Part shown: in pieces, positions 43,739 through 51,873 of the stretch | How the letters are laid out: the number at the start of each line of letters is the position of its first letter | Position numbering within the stretch: position 1 is the stretch's first letter | DNA from: Thiopseudomonas acetoxidans | GTDB taxonomy: Bacteria > Pseudomonadota > Gammaproteobacteria > Pseudomonadales > Pseudomonadaceae | Direction: 5' to 3' | NCBI RefSeq assembly: GCF_030362935.1 | Contig: NZ_JAUCDY010000014.1 | Coordinates: 7,049-71,048 of the forward strand | DNA length: 64,000 nt | Program-made: the position numbers and the translations under genes | The notes under the pieces: model-generated | The model's input: the letters and a program-made list of their open reading frames with translations, nothing else | Databases searched by the model: none | Told to the model about the DNA's origin: nothing

Positions 43739-43753
43739 TGTTATGATATAACA
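43739..43753. promoter_or_regulatory. Zur box between zur and znuA
   Basis: TGTTATGATATAACA contains perfect inverted 6-mers (TGTTAT and ATAACA) around GAT. It matches the AT-rich Zur palindrome of gammaproteobacteria and sits in the 65-base divergent gap, so one site can control both transcripts. Confidence 0.85.
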
Positions 43754-43776
43754 ATTCTTTCCTTGGAGACCAGCGC

Positions 43777-44682
43777 ATGGCCCGTTTATTGGCTACTTTT
43801 TTATTGATTGTCTGCAGTACAGCCGCTCAAGCACAGGTAAATATCCTCACCAGCATTAAGCCATTGCAACTTATCGCCCAAGCCATTCAGGGTGAACAGG
43901 GCCAAGCGCAAGTATTGTTGCCACCCGGCGCATCACCTCACTCGTTTAGCTTGCGTCCATCAGATAGAAAACGTTTAGCTGAGGCTGAGCTGTTTTATTG
44001 GATTGGCCCAGACATGGAAAACTTCTTAACTGCGTTGGCCAAGCAACACCAGCAAGCCAGCATCGCCATACAAAGCCTGCCCAATCTACAGCTGCTGTAT
44101 TACACAGCAGAACATGAAGATGAAGAAGATGATCACGAGCACCATGATGAACATGACCATCATCACCAACCCGGTGGGCTCGATACGCATCTTTGGCTGT
44201 CGATACCCAATGCGCTGGTAATCGCTGAACGCATGGCAACTGATTTAAGTCGTTTGGATGCACAGCACGCGCCAGTCTACCAAAACAACCTAGCCGCTTT
44301 TCAGCAACGTCTGAAAACTCTAGATAATGAATTAGCGCAGCAGCTTGCCGAGGTGCAAGATAAAAACTTTTTTGTTTTCCATGAAGCATTTAACTATTTT
44401 GAGCAGGCTTACGGCCTGCAGCACGGCGGCGTACTGGCTATTAATGCTGAGGTTCAACCAGGCGCCCGTCACTTACAACAAATGCGTAAACGCCTTGAGC
44501 AAGCTGGTCCTAGCTGTATTTTCACAGAACCACCTGCACCACCGCGCCTTGCCTTTAGTCTCAGCAAAGACTTGCCCATTCAATTACAAGAAGTAGATGT
44601 ACTCGGCGTACAGGCACAAAACTATGAGCAATTGTTACAGGGGCTAGCCAATCAGCTTAAGCAGTGTTTAAGCAGCCTCTGA
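43777..44682 (+). CDS. znuA: zinc ABC transporter substrate-binding protein
   Basis: Periplasmic zinc-binding protein of 301 residues. It has a signal peptide (MARLLATFLLIVCSTAAQA, cleavage near AQA-QVN), the first zinc ligand region LLPPGASPHSFSLRPS, and the acidic His-rich loop between about residues 110 and 132 (HEDEEDDHEHHDEHDHHH). Further ligands are His in FFVFHEAFNYFE. GGAGA precedes the ATG. Confidence 0.95.
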   Translation: MARLLATFLLIVCSTAAQAQVNILTSIKPLQLIAQAIQGEQGQAQVLLPPGASPHSFSLRPSDRKRLAEAELFYWIGPDMENFLTALAKQHQQASIAIQSLPNLQLLYYTAEHEDEEDDHEHHDEHDHHHQPGGLDTHLWLSIPNALVIAERMATDLSRLDAQHAPVYQNNLAAFQQRLKTLDNELAQQLAEVQDKNFFVFHEAFNYFEQAYGLQHGGVLAINAEVQPGARHLQQMRKRLEQAGPSCIFTEPPAPPRLAFSLSKDLPIQLQEVDVLGVQAQNYEQLLQGLANQLKQCLSSL

Positions 44683-44770
44683 AAACAACAGCTTAACTTG
44701 CCAACACCTATTTAAAAACTCGCCTTGCACAACTGAGCGCCTAGCCATATAGTGGCACACTGATACTATC

Positions 44771-44784
44771 TTGATATGGATCAG
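44771..44784 (+). promoter_or_regulatory. DNR/ANR-like box before the globin cyclic-di-GMP gene
   Basis: TTGATATGGATCAG matches TTGAT-N4-ATCAA at 9 of 10 specified positions. A -10-like CATAAA lies at 44806-44811, the spacing of a class II FNR-type promoter. The gene starts 118 bases past the box. Confidence 0.6.
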
Positions 44785-44902
44785 ATTTTACTCCTGCATT
44801 TTCATCATAAACTTGTTATCCAGCTAACGAAAACCAGCAAGGCAACCGCTCTCTAGCAAGGGCTTTTATTCTTATAGGTAGGTGAACAAGGGTAGCTCTA
44901 TT

Positions 44903-47095
44903 ATGTTTTCGCAAGACGAACTGAGTGCTCTAATTAAACGAGTCGGCTTGGATGTCGCCAGTCTCGAGGAACGTAGCCGTTTCCTTGAGTGGCAAGAAGC
45001 CGACGCTGCACGCCTTAAACAAGTCGCCCCACTTCTTGAGAATGCTCTTGCGCCCTACTTTAAAAAGCTTGCGCAACATTTAACTAAGTTTTCTGACCAG
45101 CCCAACCTCGCTCTGTGCGAAAGTTCTTTGCAAAGTATGACGCAAAAGAAACAGGCCTACTATCAAAAACTGTGGGACGGACCAAGAGATGAAGACTTCA
45201 TTCGCAACCGCGTAGGCGTGGGTCTGGTACACCACAAAATTGGCCTTGAACCGTATCAATATCTGGGTTCATTCCGTATCTTTCTTGAACACATGCTAGA
45301 ACAAATCTGCGGCCAAAACCAACAAACCGAGCTGTATTCAAGTTTACTAAAAGCCGTATTTCTCGATATTTCCCTTGCTTTAGAAAGCTATTACGCCAGC
45401 AGCTTTAAGGATTTCGAAGAAGACCGGCAACGTTTTTCCCGCTCTATGCGTGGCGCCAATGATGGCATTTGGGAGTGGGATTTAAAAAACGATGTGCTTT
45501 ATCTATCCGATCGCTGGCTTGAAATTGTTAAGCTTGAGCGTGAAGCGATACCCAACCCGAGCACGCGGGACTGGAATGACCGTATCCACCCCGAAGATCG
45601 ACACTTATTGCGCCAAGCTGTTCGCAACCATTTAAATGGCCGCAGCAACTCTCTGGACCATGAATACCGCATTCGCCAAGGCAACGGGGAGTATATCTGG
45701 GTACTCACTCGTGGCACGTTGCAGCTAGATGAATATGGCAATAGGCGCATCTCAGGCACATTGGCAGATATACATGAGCGTAAACAAAATGAGCAAAAGA
45801 TGTCCTACGCCGCCTTCCATGACCCACTTACTGGACTACCCAACCGCTCACGCCTAGACCAGTTTCTGCAAGAAGCTGTACAAAATAACGAACGCAATCA
45901 AGGTAAAAAAACAGCGTTGTTGTTTATTGACTTGGACAATTTTAAGTTTGTGAATGACAACTATGGCCATAATATTGGCGATATGCTGTTGATTGAAATT
46001 GCCCGTCGCTTGCAACAATGCTTACGCCCTGGCGATCATCTGGCCCGTTTTGGTGGTGATGAATTTGTTGTACTGCTCAACGACTTGGTACAGATTAACG
46101 ACGCTAAGCATGTAGCGCAGCGCATGCTCGATGCCCTACAAGCCCCTGTGCACATTCAAGATAATTGTCTAGCCATGAGCGCCAGTATCGGCGTCACTGA
46201 CTTACCCCACAGCGATAACCTCACCGATATTTTACAAGCCGCTGATTTGGCACTCTATCAAGCAAAAATGGCTGGCAAAGCCCAATACGCGCTTTACACA
46301 GAATGCATGCAAAGTGACGCGCAAAAGCAGCAGATTAAACAGCAAGCCCTACTTTGTGCGCTCAGCAATCAAGAGTTCAGCTTGCATTACCAACCCATTT
46401 TCGCAGTCACTGAAGAGCAGCCTAGAGTGGTTGCTGTAGAAGCTTTATTACGCTGGAACTATCAGGGTGAGTGCCTTGAGCCTAAAGACTTTCTCGGCAC
46501 GCTGGATACGGTTGGCGGACTGTTTGATGTAGGCGGTTGGGTCTTAACTACAGCCTGCCAGCAGGTTAGGCAGTGGCAACAGGAATACAATCAGGAATTA
46601 GCCTGCGCCATTAATATTGCACCCTCGCAGCTAAAAAACAAAAACCTAATCCAGCAAGTTAAAAACGCTTTGGCCATCTCAGGACTCAAGCCTGAACAGC
46701 TCATTCTTGAGATTACCGAAGAACAACTACAGGTAGACTGCTTGGTTATCCCAAAATCATTACGCGCATTAGCTGATCTTGGCGTCCGAATCGCGCTGGA
46801 TGATTTCGGCTTAGGCTATACCTCCCTGAGCTACTTAAAACGCTTCCCCATACATATCCTTAAAATCGATAAGCAGCTGATTAATCAAAAAGACAATGAC
46901 GATGTGCACCGCAACTTTGGGCAAGCCATTATTAGCCTGGGACACAGCCTAGGACTCGATGTGGTTGCCGAAGGCGTTGAGCAAGCGACGCAGCTTAGCT
47001 TTGTCCAACAGCATAACTGTCAATACGCACAGGGCTATTTTTTAGGCACGCCCGTGACTGCCGAACTGTTTATTCAACATTTGCAATGTGCCTAA
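44903..47095 (+). CDS. globin-coupled sensor PAS-GGDEF-EAL cyclic-di-GMP enzyme
   Basis: 730-residue soluble protein with four domains. The globin-coupled sensor domain (about 1-165) has the proximal heme His110 within GLVHHKIGLEPYQYLG. A PAS domain (about 180-300) contains GIWEWDLKNDVLYLSDRW. The GGDEF domain (about 310-470) has ARFGGDEFVVLL, and an RxxD site (RPGD) lies five residues before it. The EAL domain (about 485-730) keeps EALLRW, the Asn of INIAPSQL, LEITEE, DDFGLGYTSL, KIDKQL and VVAEGVEQ, so phosphodiesterase chemistry looks intact. Heme would sense O2 or NO and set the balance of synthesis and breakdown. ATG at 44903 has AAGGG upstream; a GTG seven codons earlier is possible. 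A DNR-like box lies upstream. Confidence 0.92.
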   Translation: MFSQDELSALIKRVGLDVASLEERSRFLEWQEADAARLKQVAPLLENALAPYFKKLAQHLTKFSDQPNLALCESSLQSMTQKKQAYYQKLWDGPRDEDFIRNRVGVGLVHHKIGLEPYQYLGSFRIFLEHMLEQICGQNQQTELYSSLLKAVFLDISLALESYYASSFKDFEEDRQRFSRSMRGANDGIWEWDLKNDVLYLSDRWLEIVKLEREAIPNPSTRDWNDRIHPEDRHLLRQAVRNHLNGRSNSLDHEYRIRQGNGEYIWVLTRGTLQLDEYGNRRISGTLADIHERKQNEQKMSYAAFHDPLTGLPNRSRLDQFLQEAVQNNERNQGKKTALLFIDLDNFKFVNDNYGHNIGDMLLIEIARRLQQCLRPGDHLARFGGDEFVVLLNDLVQINDAKHVAQRMLDALQAPVHIQDNCLAMSASIGVTDLPHSDNLTDILQAADLALYQAKMAGKAQYALYTECMQSDAQKQQIKQQALLCALSNQEFSLHYQPIFAVTEEQPRVVAVEALLRWNYQGECLEPKDFLGTLDTVGGLFDVGGWVLTTACQQVRQWQQEYNQELACAINIAPSQLKNKNLIQQVKNALAISGLKPEQLILEITEEQLQVDCLVIPKSLRALADLGVRIALDDFGLGYTSLSYLKRFPIHILKIDKQLINQKDNDDVHRNFGQAIISLGHSLGLDVVAEGVEQATQLSFVQQHNCQYAQGYFLGTPVTAELFIQHLQCA

Positions 47096-47122
47096 GGCAC
47101 TGAATTACACGCACAAGCAGGG

Positions 47123-47128
47123 TATAAT
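47123..47128 (+). promoter_or_regulatory. -10 element before the Fe(III) permease gene
   Basis: A consensus TATAAT 46 bases before the GTG start. No good -35 stands at the proper distance, so promoter strength is uncertain. Confidence 0.5.
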
Positions 47129-47173
47129 CTGGGACTTATTTTTGTAGCCCATTCGCAAACCCGAGGTTTCCCT

Positions 47174-48793
47174 GTGGTTCAACCTACCCAGCTACGCTGG
47201 TATTCGATTGCCCTATTCATGTCAACGCTCGTGCTGCTGCCGCTGGTGGTATTGCTGCTCAGCTGGCATCAGGTTGATCGTGAAATTTGGAGTCATTTGT
47301 GGGAAACGCAAATGACTCAGCTACTGCTTAACACCGTAACGCTACTGTTCAGTGTTGGTTTGGGGGTGATTTTATTAGGCGTAAGCCTAGCTTGGTTAAC
47401 CAGTCTATGTGAGTTTCCGGGTCGTCGCTGGCTGGATTGGGCTCTGATGCTGCCGTTTGCCATCCCCGCCTACGTGCTGGCTTTTGTTTTTGTTGGTTTG
47501 CTGGATTTTGCCGGCCCCGTACAAACAGCATTACGCACATGGATTGACCCGGGCCTGCGCTTTCCTAGCGTACGTTCAACCGGCGGCGTCATTATTGTCT
47601 TTGTGTTGGTTTTTTACCCTTACGTATACCTGTTGGCCCGTAGTGCCTTTTTAGCTCAGGGTAAAGGCTTTATGGAGGCGGCGCGGGTATTAGGTCTATC
47701 ACCCTGGCAAGCGTTTTGGCGCGTGGCTTTGCCGGTTGCCAGACCCGCCATTGGTGCAGGCGTTGCGCTGGCATTAATGGAATGTTTGGCTGATTTTGGT
47801 GCGGTGTCAGTTTTTAACTTTGATACCTTCACTACCGCTATTTATAAAACATGGTACGGTTTTTTTAGCCTATCTAGCGCCACTCAGTTGGCAAGTTTGC
47901 TGCTGCTGTTTGTTGCTTTATTATTATTTGCTGAACATCGCTCCCGCGGCGCCATCCGTCCTAGCAGTGAACGCCAGCGTGGCAAAGCGCTGTATCACCT
48001 AAAAGGCTGGAAAGCGTTTTTTGCCACCGGCTGGTGTGTTTTGGTTTTTTTATGCGCCTTTGTAATTCCTATTATCCAGCTGGTATTTTGGTTTTGGCAG
48101 CGTGGCCGCTTTGACCTAGATGAACGCTATATCGCCCTGATCTCACACACTATTTACCTGGGTTTACTGGCTGCAGCCTTTACGGTTATCGCCGCCATGC
48201 TCTTGGTTTTTGCTAAACGCCTTACCCCTACACACAGCATGAAAGCGCTAACCGGGTTTTCTACACTAGGCTACGCGCTGCCCGGCTCGGTTCTGGCGGT
48301 AGCCATCATGTTGGCTTTTAGCTATTTAGATGGGCATGCGATTATTCCGCTATCAAAATGGTTAGGCGGCTCAGGCAAACCCATTCTGCTGGGTAGCCTT
48401 GGCGCATTATTATTGGCCTACGTCATTCGTTTTATGGCTGTCGCCCACGGCCCACTTGAAGGAGCTTTGGCGCGCATTAGACCCTCACTACCTGAGGCAT
48501 CTCGCAGCCTTGGGGTTAACAGTTTTGCCTTGTTTAGACGCGTTTACCTGCCCTTACTCATGCCAGGCACATTGTCAGCGGCACTGCTAGTATTTGTCGA
48601 TGTGTTAAAAGAAATGCCCGCTACCTTGTTGATGCGCCCTTTTGGCTGGGATACTTTAGCCGTACGTATTTTTGAAATGACCAGTGAAGGGGAGTGGTCT
48701 AGAGCCGCACTTCCAGCACTGACCTTGGTTTTGGTAGGATTATTGCCCGTTATTTTACTTATCCGTCGATCGGCTAAGCGCTTTGGACAATGA
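47174..48793 (+). CDS. Fe(III) ABC transporter permease (FbpB/HitB type)
   Basis: 539-residue permease with about twelve helices and two internal ABC-contact loops. The first reads EAARVLGLSPWQAFWRVALP and the second EASRSLGVNSFALFRRVYLP, the double arrangement of FbpB/SfuB proteins. The start is GTG at 47174 with GAGG seven bases upstream. In P. aeruginosa, as I recall, this permease lies next to gcvT and its own binding protein. Here the binding protein is missing beside it, and the one at 16201-17211 is the likely partner. No ATPase gene is adjacent. Confidence 0.9.
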   Translation: MVQPTQLRWYSIALFMSTLVLLPLVVLLLSWHQVDREIWSHLWETQMTQLLLNTVTLLFSVGLGVILLGVSLAWLTSLCEFPGRRWLDWALMLPFAIPAYVLAFVFVGLLDFAGPVQTALRTWIDPGLRFPSVRSTGGVIIVFVLVFYPYVYLLARSAFLAQGKGFMEAARVLGLSPWQAFWRVALPVARPAIGAGVALALMECLADFGAVSVFNFDTFTTAIYKTWYGFFSLSSATQLASLLLLFVALLLFAEHRSRGAIRPSSERQRGKALYHLKGWKAFFATGWCVLVFLCAFVIPIIQLVFWFWQRGRFDLDERYIALISHTIYLGLLAAAFTVIAAMLLVFAKRLTPTHSMKALTGFSTLGYALPGSVLAVAIMLAFSYLDGHAIIPLSKWLGGSGKPILLGSLGALLLAYVIRFMAVAHGPLEGALARIRPSLPEASRSLGVNSFALFRRVYLPLLMPGTLSAALLVFVDVLKEMPATLLMRPFGWDTLAVRIFEMTSEGEWSRAALPALTLVLVGLLPVILLIRRSAKRFGQ

Positions 48794-48971
48794 TTTGAAG
48801 CATAGCGGCTTAGGGTTATACTGGGCAGGCTTCGAAATACAGTCTAAGCTTGCGCGAAACCCTAGGCACGTCATCAAGCTGCGCCAATCAAATACGTTAC
48901 CCTGACGCGCAGCGGCTCATCCGACATGTATTGTAGTATCGTTGTTACCGTCACGCCCATTAGGAGCTACC

Positions 48972-50054
48972 ATGGGATTACGCACACCTATGTATGATAT
49001 GCATCTAGCCTTAGGTGCTAAAATGATTAACTTCAGTGGCTGGGAACTGCCACTGCATTATGGCTCTCAGGTTGATGAGCACCACCATGTACGTAACGAG
49101 TGCGGTGTTTTTGATGTCTCTCATATGTGCATCACGGATGTCAGCGGCACTGATGCCGAACCCTTTTTACGCTTGATGCTCAGCAATGACGTAGCCCGCT
49201 TAACAGCCAGCGGTGCAGGTCACTACAGCGCTATGCTTAATGAGCAAGGCGGCGTGATTGACGATTTAATAGTATTCCGCACAGCTGAAGGTTTTCGCCT
49301 CATTACCAACGCGCTGACTTGCCAAAAAATTCAAGGCTGGCTTAAACAACACACCCAGAATTTTTCCGTCAGCATTCAATTGCGTGATGACTTGGCGCAT
49401 TTCGCCATTCAAGGACCTGAGTCAATTGAGCGCTTGAGCGAAGTACTTAATTCAAGCCGGGCGCACATTATTCAAAATCTTGCCGCGTATCACGGCAGCT
49501 TTGATGGTGATTGGTTTCTGACACGCACTGGCTACACCGGTGAAGAAGGCATTGAAATTATGTTGCCCGCCGATCAGGCAGTAGACTTTTTCAATGAATT
49601 AATCGGTTATGGCATTACCCCAATTGGTCTTGGCGCACGCGATACATTGCGCCTAGAAGCCGGCTTTACTCTGTTGGGCAATGACATGGATGAAAACCAT
49701 AGCCCTTACGCAGCCAATATGCACCACGTAGTTGCTTTGGAGCCAAAAGAGCGCAGCTTTATTGGTCGCAACGCACTAGAAACACAACTAAGCAACGGCA
49801 TCCAAGAAAAATTGGTGGGCTTAGTACTGGAAGAACGTGGGGTTTTGCGCGCTGGCCAACCTGTACGTATTGAAGGCGTAGGCCAAGGCACCATTACCAG
49901 TGGTAGTTTTTCACCCACCATTGGTAAAGCAATTGCTTTGGCACGCGTACCTATACAAACCGGTGAGCGCGGCGAAGTAGAGATTCGACAAAAATGGTAT
50001 CCGGTGCGCGTAGTCAGTCCGCGCTTTGTTCGCCACGGTAAGATTTTAATTTGA
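48972..50054 (+). CDS. gcvT: glycine cleavage system aminomethyltransferase (T-protein)
   Basis: 360-residue tetrahydrofolate-dependent enzyme that releases ammonia from the lipoyl-bound aminomethyl group. Visible are LRTPMYDMHLALGAKM, the conserved GVFDVSHM, the TGYTGEEGIEI substrate loop, and LGARDTLRLEAGF. AGGAG precedes the ATG at 48972, which is chosen over an ORF extension of ten codons. gcvH follows 41 bases later. The P-protein gene gcvP is not in this window. No glycine riboswitch was recognised upstream. Confidence 0.95.
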   Translation: MGLRTPMYDMHLALGAKMINFSGWELPLHYGSQVDEHHHVRNECGVFDVSHMCITDVSGTDAEPFLRLMLSNDVARLTASGAGHYSAMLNEQGGVIDDLIVFRTAEGFRLITNALTCQKIQGWLKQHTQNFSVSIQLRDDLAHFAIQGPESIERLSEVLNSSRAHIIQNLAAYHGSFDGDWFLTRTGYTGEEGIEIMLPADQAVDFFNELIGYGITPIGLGARDTLRLEAGFTLLGNDMDENHSPYAANMHHVVALEPKERSFIGRNALETQLSNGIQEKLVGLVLEERGVLRAGQPVRIEGVGQGTITSGSFSPTIGKAIALARVPIQTGERGEVEIRQKWYPVRVVSPRFVRHGKILI

Positions 50055-50095
50055 CCCAAATAACAAAAACAACTAACTCACTAGGAGATAACCCA

Positions 50096-50479
50096 ATGAG
50101 CACGACTCCTGCAGATTTACGCTACGCATCCACTCACGAGTGGGCCCGCTTAGAAGCAGATGGCATCATCACCGTAGGCATTACCGATCACGCACAGCAG
50201 GCTTTAGGCGATATTGTTTATTTGGAATTACCCCAGCCTAATAGTCAGCTGAGTGCCGGACAGATCGCTGGGGTAGTTGAGTCGGTGAAAGCGGCCTCTG
50301 ATTACCACGCCCCTGTTAGTGGCAAGGTAACTGAGGTGAATGAAGGCTTAACAGACGCACCCGAAGGCATTAACAGCCACCCCTACCAGAGCTGGTTTTA
50401 TCGCTTACAACCCGATAACCCAGCAGAGCTGGAACAATTGCTGGATGCAGACGCCTACAACGCAAGCTGCTCAGCCTAA
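50096..50479 (+). CDS. gcvH: glycine cleavage system H-protein
   Basis: 127-residue lipoyl carrier shuttling the aminomethyl group between P-, T- and L-proteins. The lipoylated lysine is in VVESVKAASDYHAP. The N-terminus YASTHEWARLE and the LGDIVYLELP strand are typical. AGGAGA lies before the ATG at 50096. The stop codon lies inside a GCTCAGC-GCTGAGC hairpin (50469-50489) that may end or stabilise the transcript. Confidence 0.96.
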   Translation: MSTTPADLRYASTHEWARLEADGIITVGITDHAQQALGDIVYLELPQPNSQLSAGQIAGVVESVKAASDYHAPVSGKVTEVNEGLTDAPEGINSHPYQSWFYRLQPDNPAELEQLLDADAYNASCSA

Positions 50480-50489
50480 TCAGCTGAGC
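50469..50489 (+). terminator. possible gcvTH 3-prime hairpin
   Basis: GCTCAGC pairs with GCTGAGC around a 7-base loop that contains the gcvH stop. There is no T-tract, so it may be a stability hairpin rather than a terminator. folA converges from the other side. Confidence 0.4.
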
Positions 50490-50504
50490 AAGAAAGCTTA
50501 TTAA

Positions 50505-51014
50505 TTAACGCCGCTGCCACACCTCAAAGGTATACGCCGGCGTTTGGCCCTGCGCGGCAAAAGGTTGAGCATCCGTGCGCTGCCACTCATCAAAGGGCAA
50601 CTCTGGGAAGTGCGTATCACCGGCAAGTTCGGCTTCAATCCGTGTTAGGTAGACCTTACTAGCCATGGGCAAGGCTTGGCGGTAGAGCTGTCCACCGCCA
50701 ATCACCATCACCTCTTCTGCACCGTGATCAGCAGCCCAATTTTCGGCGCGCACAATGGCCGCCGATAAATCAGTAAACACCTCAGCCCCTTCAAGCTGCA
50801 AATCCGTTTGTCGCGTAATAACGATATTTAAACGGCCCGGCAAAGGGCGACCAATCGAGTCCCAGGTTTTACGCCCCATAATTACCGGCTTGCCTAAGGT
50901 GCGCCGCTTAAAGTAGCGTAAATCTTCAGGCAAATGCCAAGGCATCTCATTGTCCTGCCCAATAACATAATTACGCGTAGCGGCCACAATTAGGCTCAAA
51001 GGTAGGCTCGACAT
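50505..51014 (-). CDS. folA: dihydrofolate reductase
   Basis: NADPH-dependent reductase of 169 residues that regenerates tetrahydrofolate. Motifs: LIVAATRNYVIGQDNEMPWHLPEDL with the catalytic acidic residue after the PWHL loop, VIMGRKTWDSIG, and VIGGGQLYRQAL. ATG at 51014 is chosen; a TTG five codons upstream is also open. It lies 15 bases after bfr on the minus strand and probably shares its transcript. It converges on gcvH, another folate-linked gene. Confidence 0.95.
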   Translation of the reverse strand: MSSLPLSLIVAATRNYVIGQDNEMPWHLPEDLRYFKRRTLGKPVIMGRKTWDSIGRPLPGRLNIVITRQTDLQLEGAEVFTDLSAAIVRAENWAADHGAEEVMVIGGGQLYRQALPMASKVYLTRIEAELAGDTHFPELPFDEWQRTDAQPFAAQGQTPAYTFEVWQRR

Positions 51015-51029
51015 CCTTAGCTGCTCCAA

Positions 51030-51503
51030 CTATTGATCATTCATTTGCTGCTGCAAATAATTTTTCGCGCCAAGCTGCTGCATTAAACTTAGCTCAGTTT
51101 CCAAGACATCCAGATGTTCTTCCTCTTTATCAAGAATATCTTGTAAGAGCTCACGGCTGACATAGTCCTTGGCTTGCTCACACTGAGCAATCGCGGCTAA
51201 TAGCGTTTGGTGGCCTTGCTTGACCAGCTGCATGTCGCACTCAAGCATTTCCTGCACATGTTCACCAATACGCAGCCGACCCAACTCTTGCATATTAGGC
51301 AGACCTTGCAAAAACAAAACACGCTTGATGAGTTCATCGGCGTTGCACATCACGACAATGGAGGCTTTATAAGCAAGCTTGTCGAGCCGCTCAAAGCCCC
51401 AGTCTTTATACATGCGCGCATGTAAAAAATACTGATTGATGGCAACGAGCTGCTGCGCTAAAACTTGGTTGAGGTGGGTGATTACTTGACGGTCGCCTTG
51501 CAT
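51030..51503 (-). CDS. bfr: bacterioferritin-like protein lacking most ferroxidase ligands
   Basis: 157-residue four-helix bacterioferritin, closely matching family length and the motifs AINQYFLHARMYKDWG, RIGEHVQEML and KDYVSRELL. Aligned with E. coli Bfr, the diiron ligands Glu18, Glu51, His54 and Glu94 are Gln18, Val51, Asn54 and Val94; only Glu127 and His130 remain. Met52, which binds the intersubunit heme, is kept. This pattern fits a heme-binding, ferroxidase-deficient subunit that co-assembles with a second Bfr encoded elsewhere. The start at 51503 gives the usual MxGDxxVIxxLN N-terminus. bfd lies 76 bases upstream, behind a Fur-like box. Confidence 0.92.
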   Translation of the reverse strand: MQGDRQVITHLNQVLAQQLVAINQYFLHARMYKDWGFERLDKLAYKASIVVMCNADELIKRVLFLQGLPNMQELGRLRIGEHVQEMLECDMQLVKQGHQTLLAAIAQCEQAKDYVSRELLQDILDKEEEHLDVLETELSLMQQLGAKNYLQQQMNDQ

Positions 51504-51579
51504 GGTAGTACCTCTAACATCTGAGTGAACCACGCAAGAATAGCAGAGTTAGCTATAGATAAAAATAAACTAACACTTA

Positions 51580-51786
51580 CTAAACGGCATAGGCTAAACC
51601 AGCAGCCACTTTAACCTGTGCGTCCTTGATGGCTTGCTGGGTGACTTGCTTACCAACGCACGCACATTTTCCACATTGCGTGCCGCAGCCTGTTTGCTTA
51701 CGCACCTCGGACCAAGAGCGTGCGCCCTCGTCAACGAGCTGACGGATTTGACCATCGGTAACGGCTTTACACAGACAAACATACAT
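51580..51786 (-). CDS. bfd: bacterioferritin-associated ferredoxin
   Basis: 68-residue [2Fe-2S] protein that reduces the heme of bacterioferritin to release stored iron. The four ligand cysteines are Cys4 and Cys6 (MYVCLC) and Cys38 and Cys41 (TQCGKC). The adjacent bfr encodes its partner. The gene is iron-repressed in relatives, and a Fur-like box lies 36 bases before the start. Confidence 0.94.
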   Translation of the reverse strand: MYVCLCKAVTDGQIRQLVDEGARSWSEVRKQTGCGTQCGKCACVGKQVTQQAIKDAQVKVAAGLAYAV

Positions 51787-51821
51787 AGTCTTAACTCATT
51801 CATGTAGTCGATATGCAAACA

Positions 51822-51836
51822 GTAATGATTCTCATC
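51822..51836. promoter_or_regulatory. Fur-like box upstream of bfd-bfr
   Basis: On the minus strand TGAGAATCATTACTG matches the 7-1-7 Fur motif TGATAATCATTATCA at 12 of 15 positions. It would repress bfd-bfr when iron is plentiful, consistent with iron release in starvation. Confidence 0.6.
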
Positions 51837-51873
51837 ACTTATTGCAACCCTTTTCATCTTGCGTAAAGCACTT

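Noticed and set aside
48794..48971. Glycine riboswitch before gcvT
   Set aside because: No paired glycine-aptamer core could be recognised in the 178-base gap.
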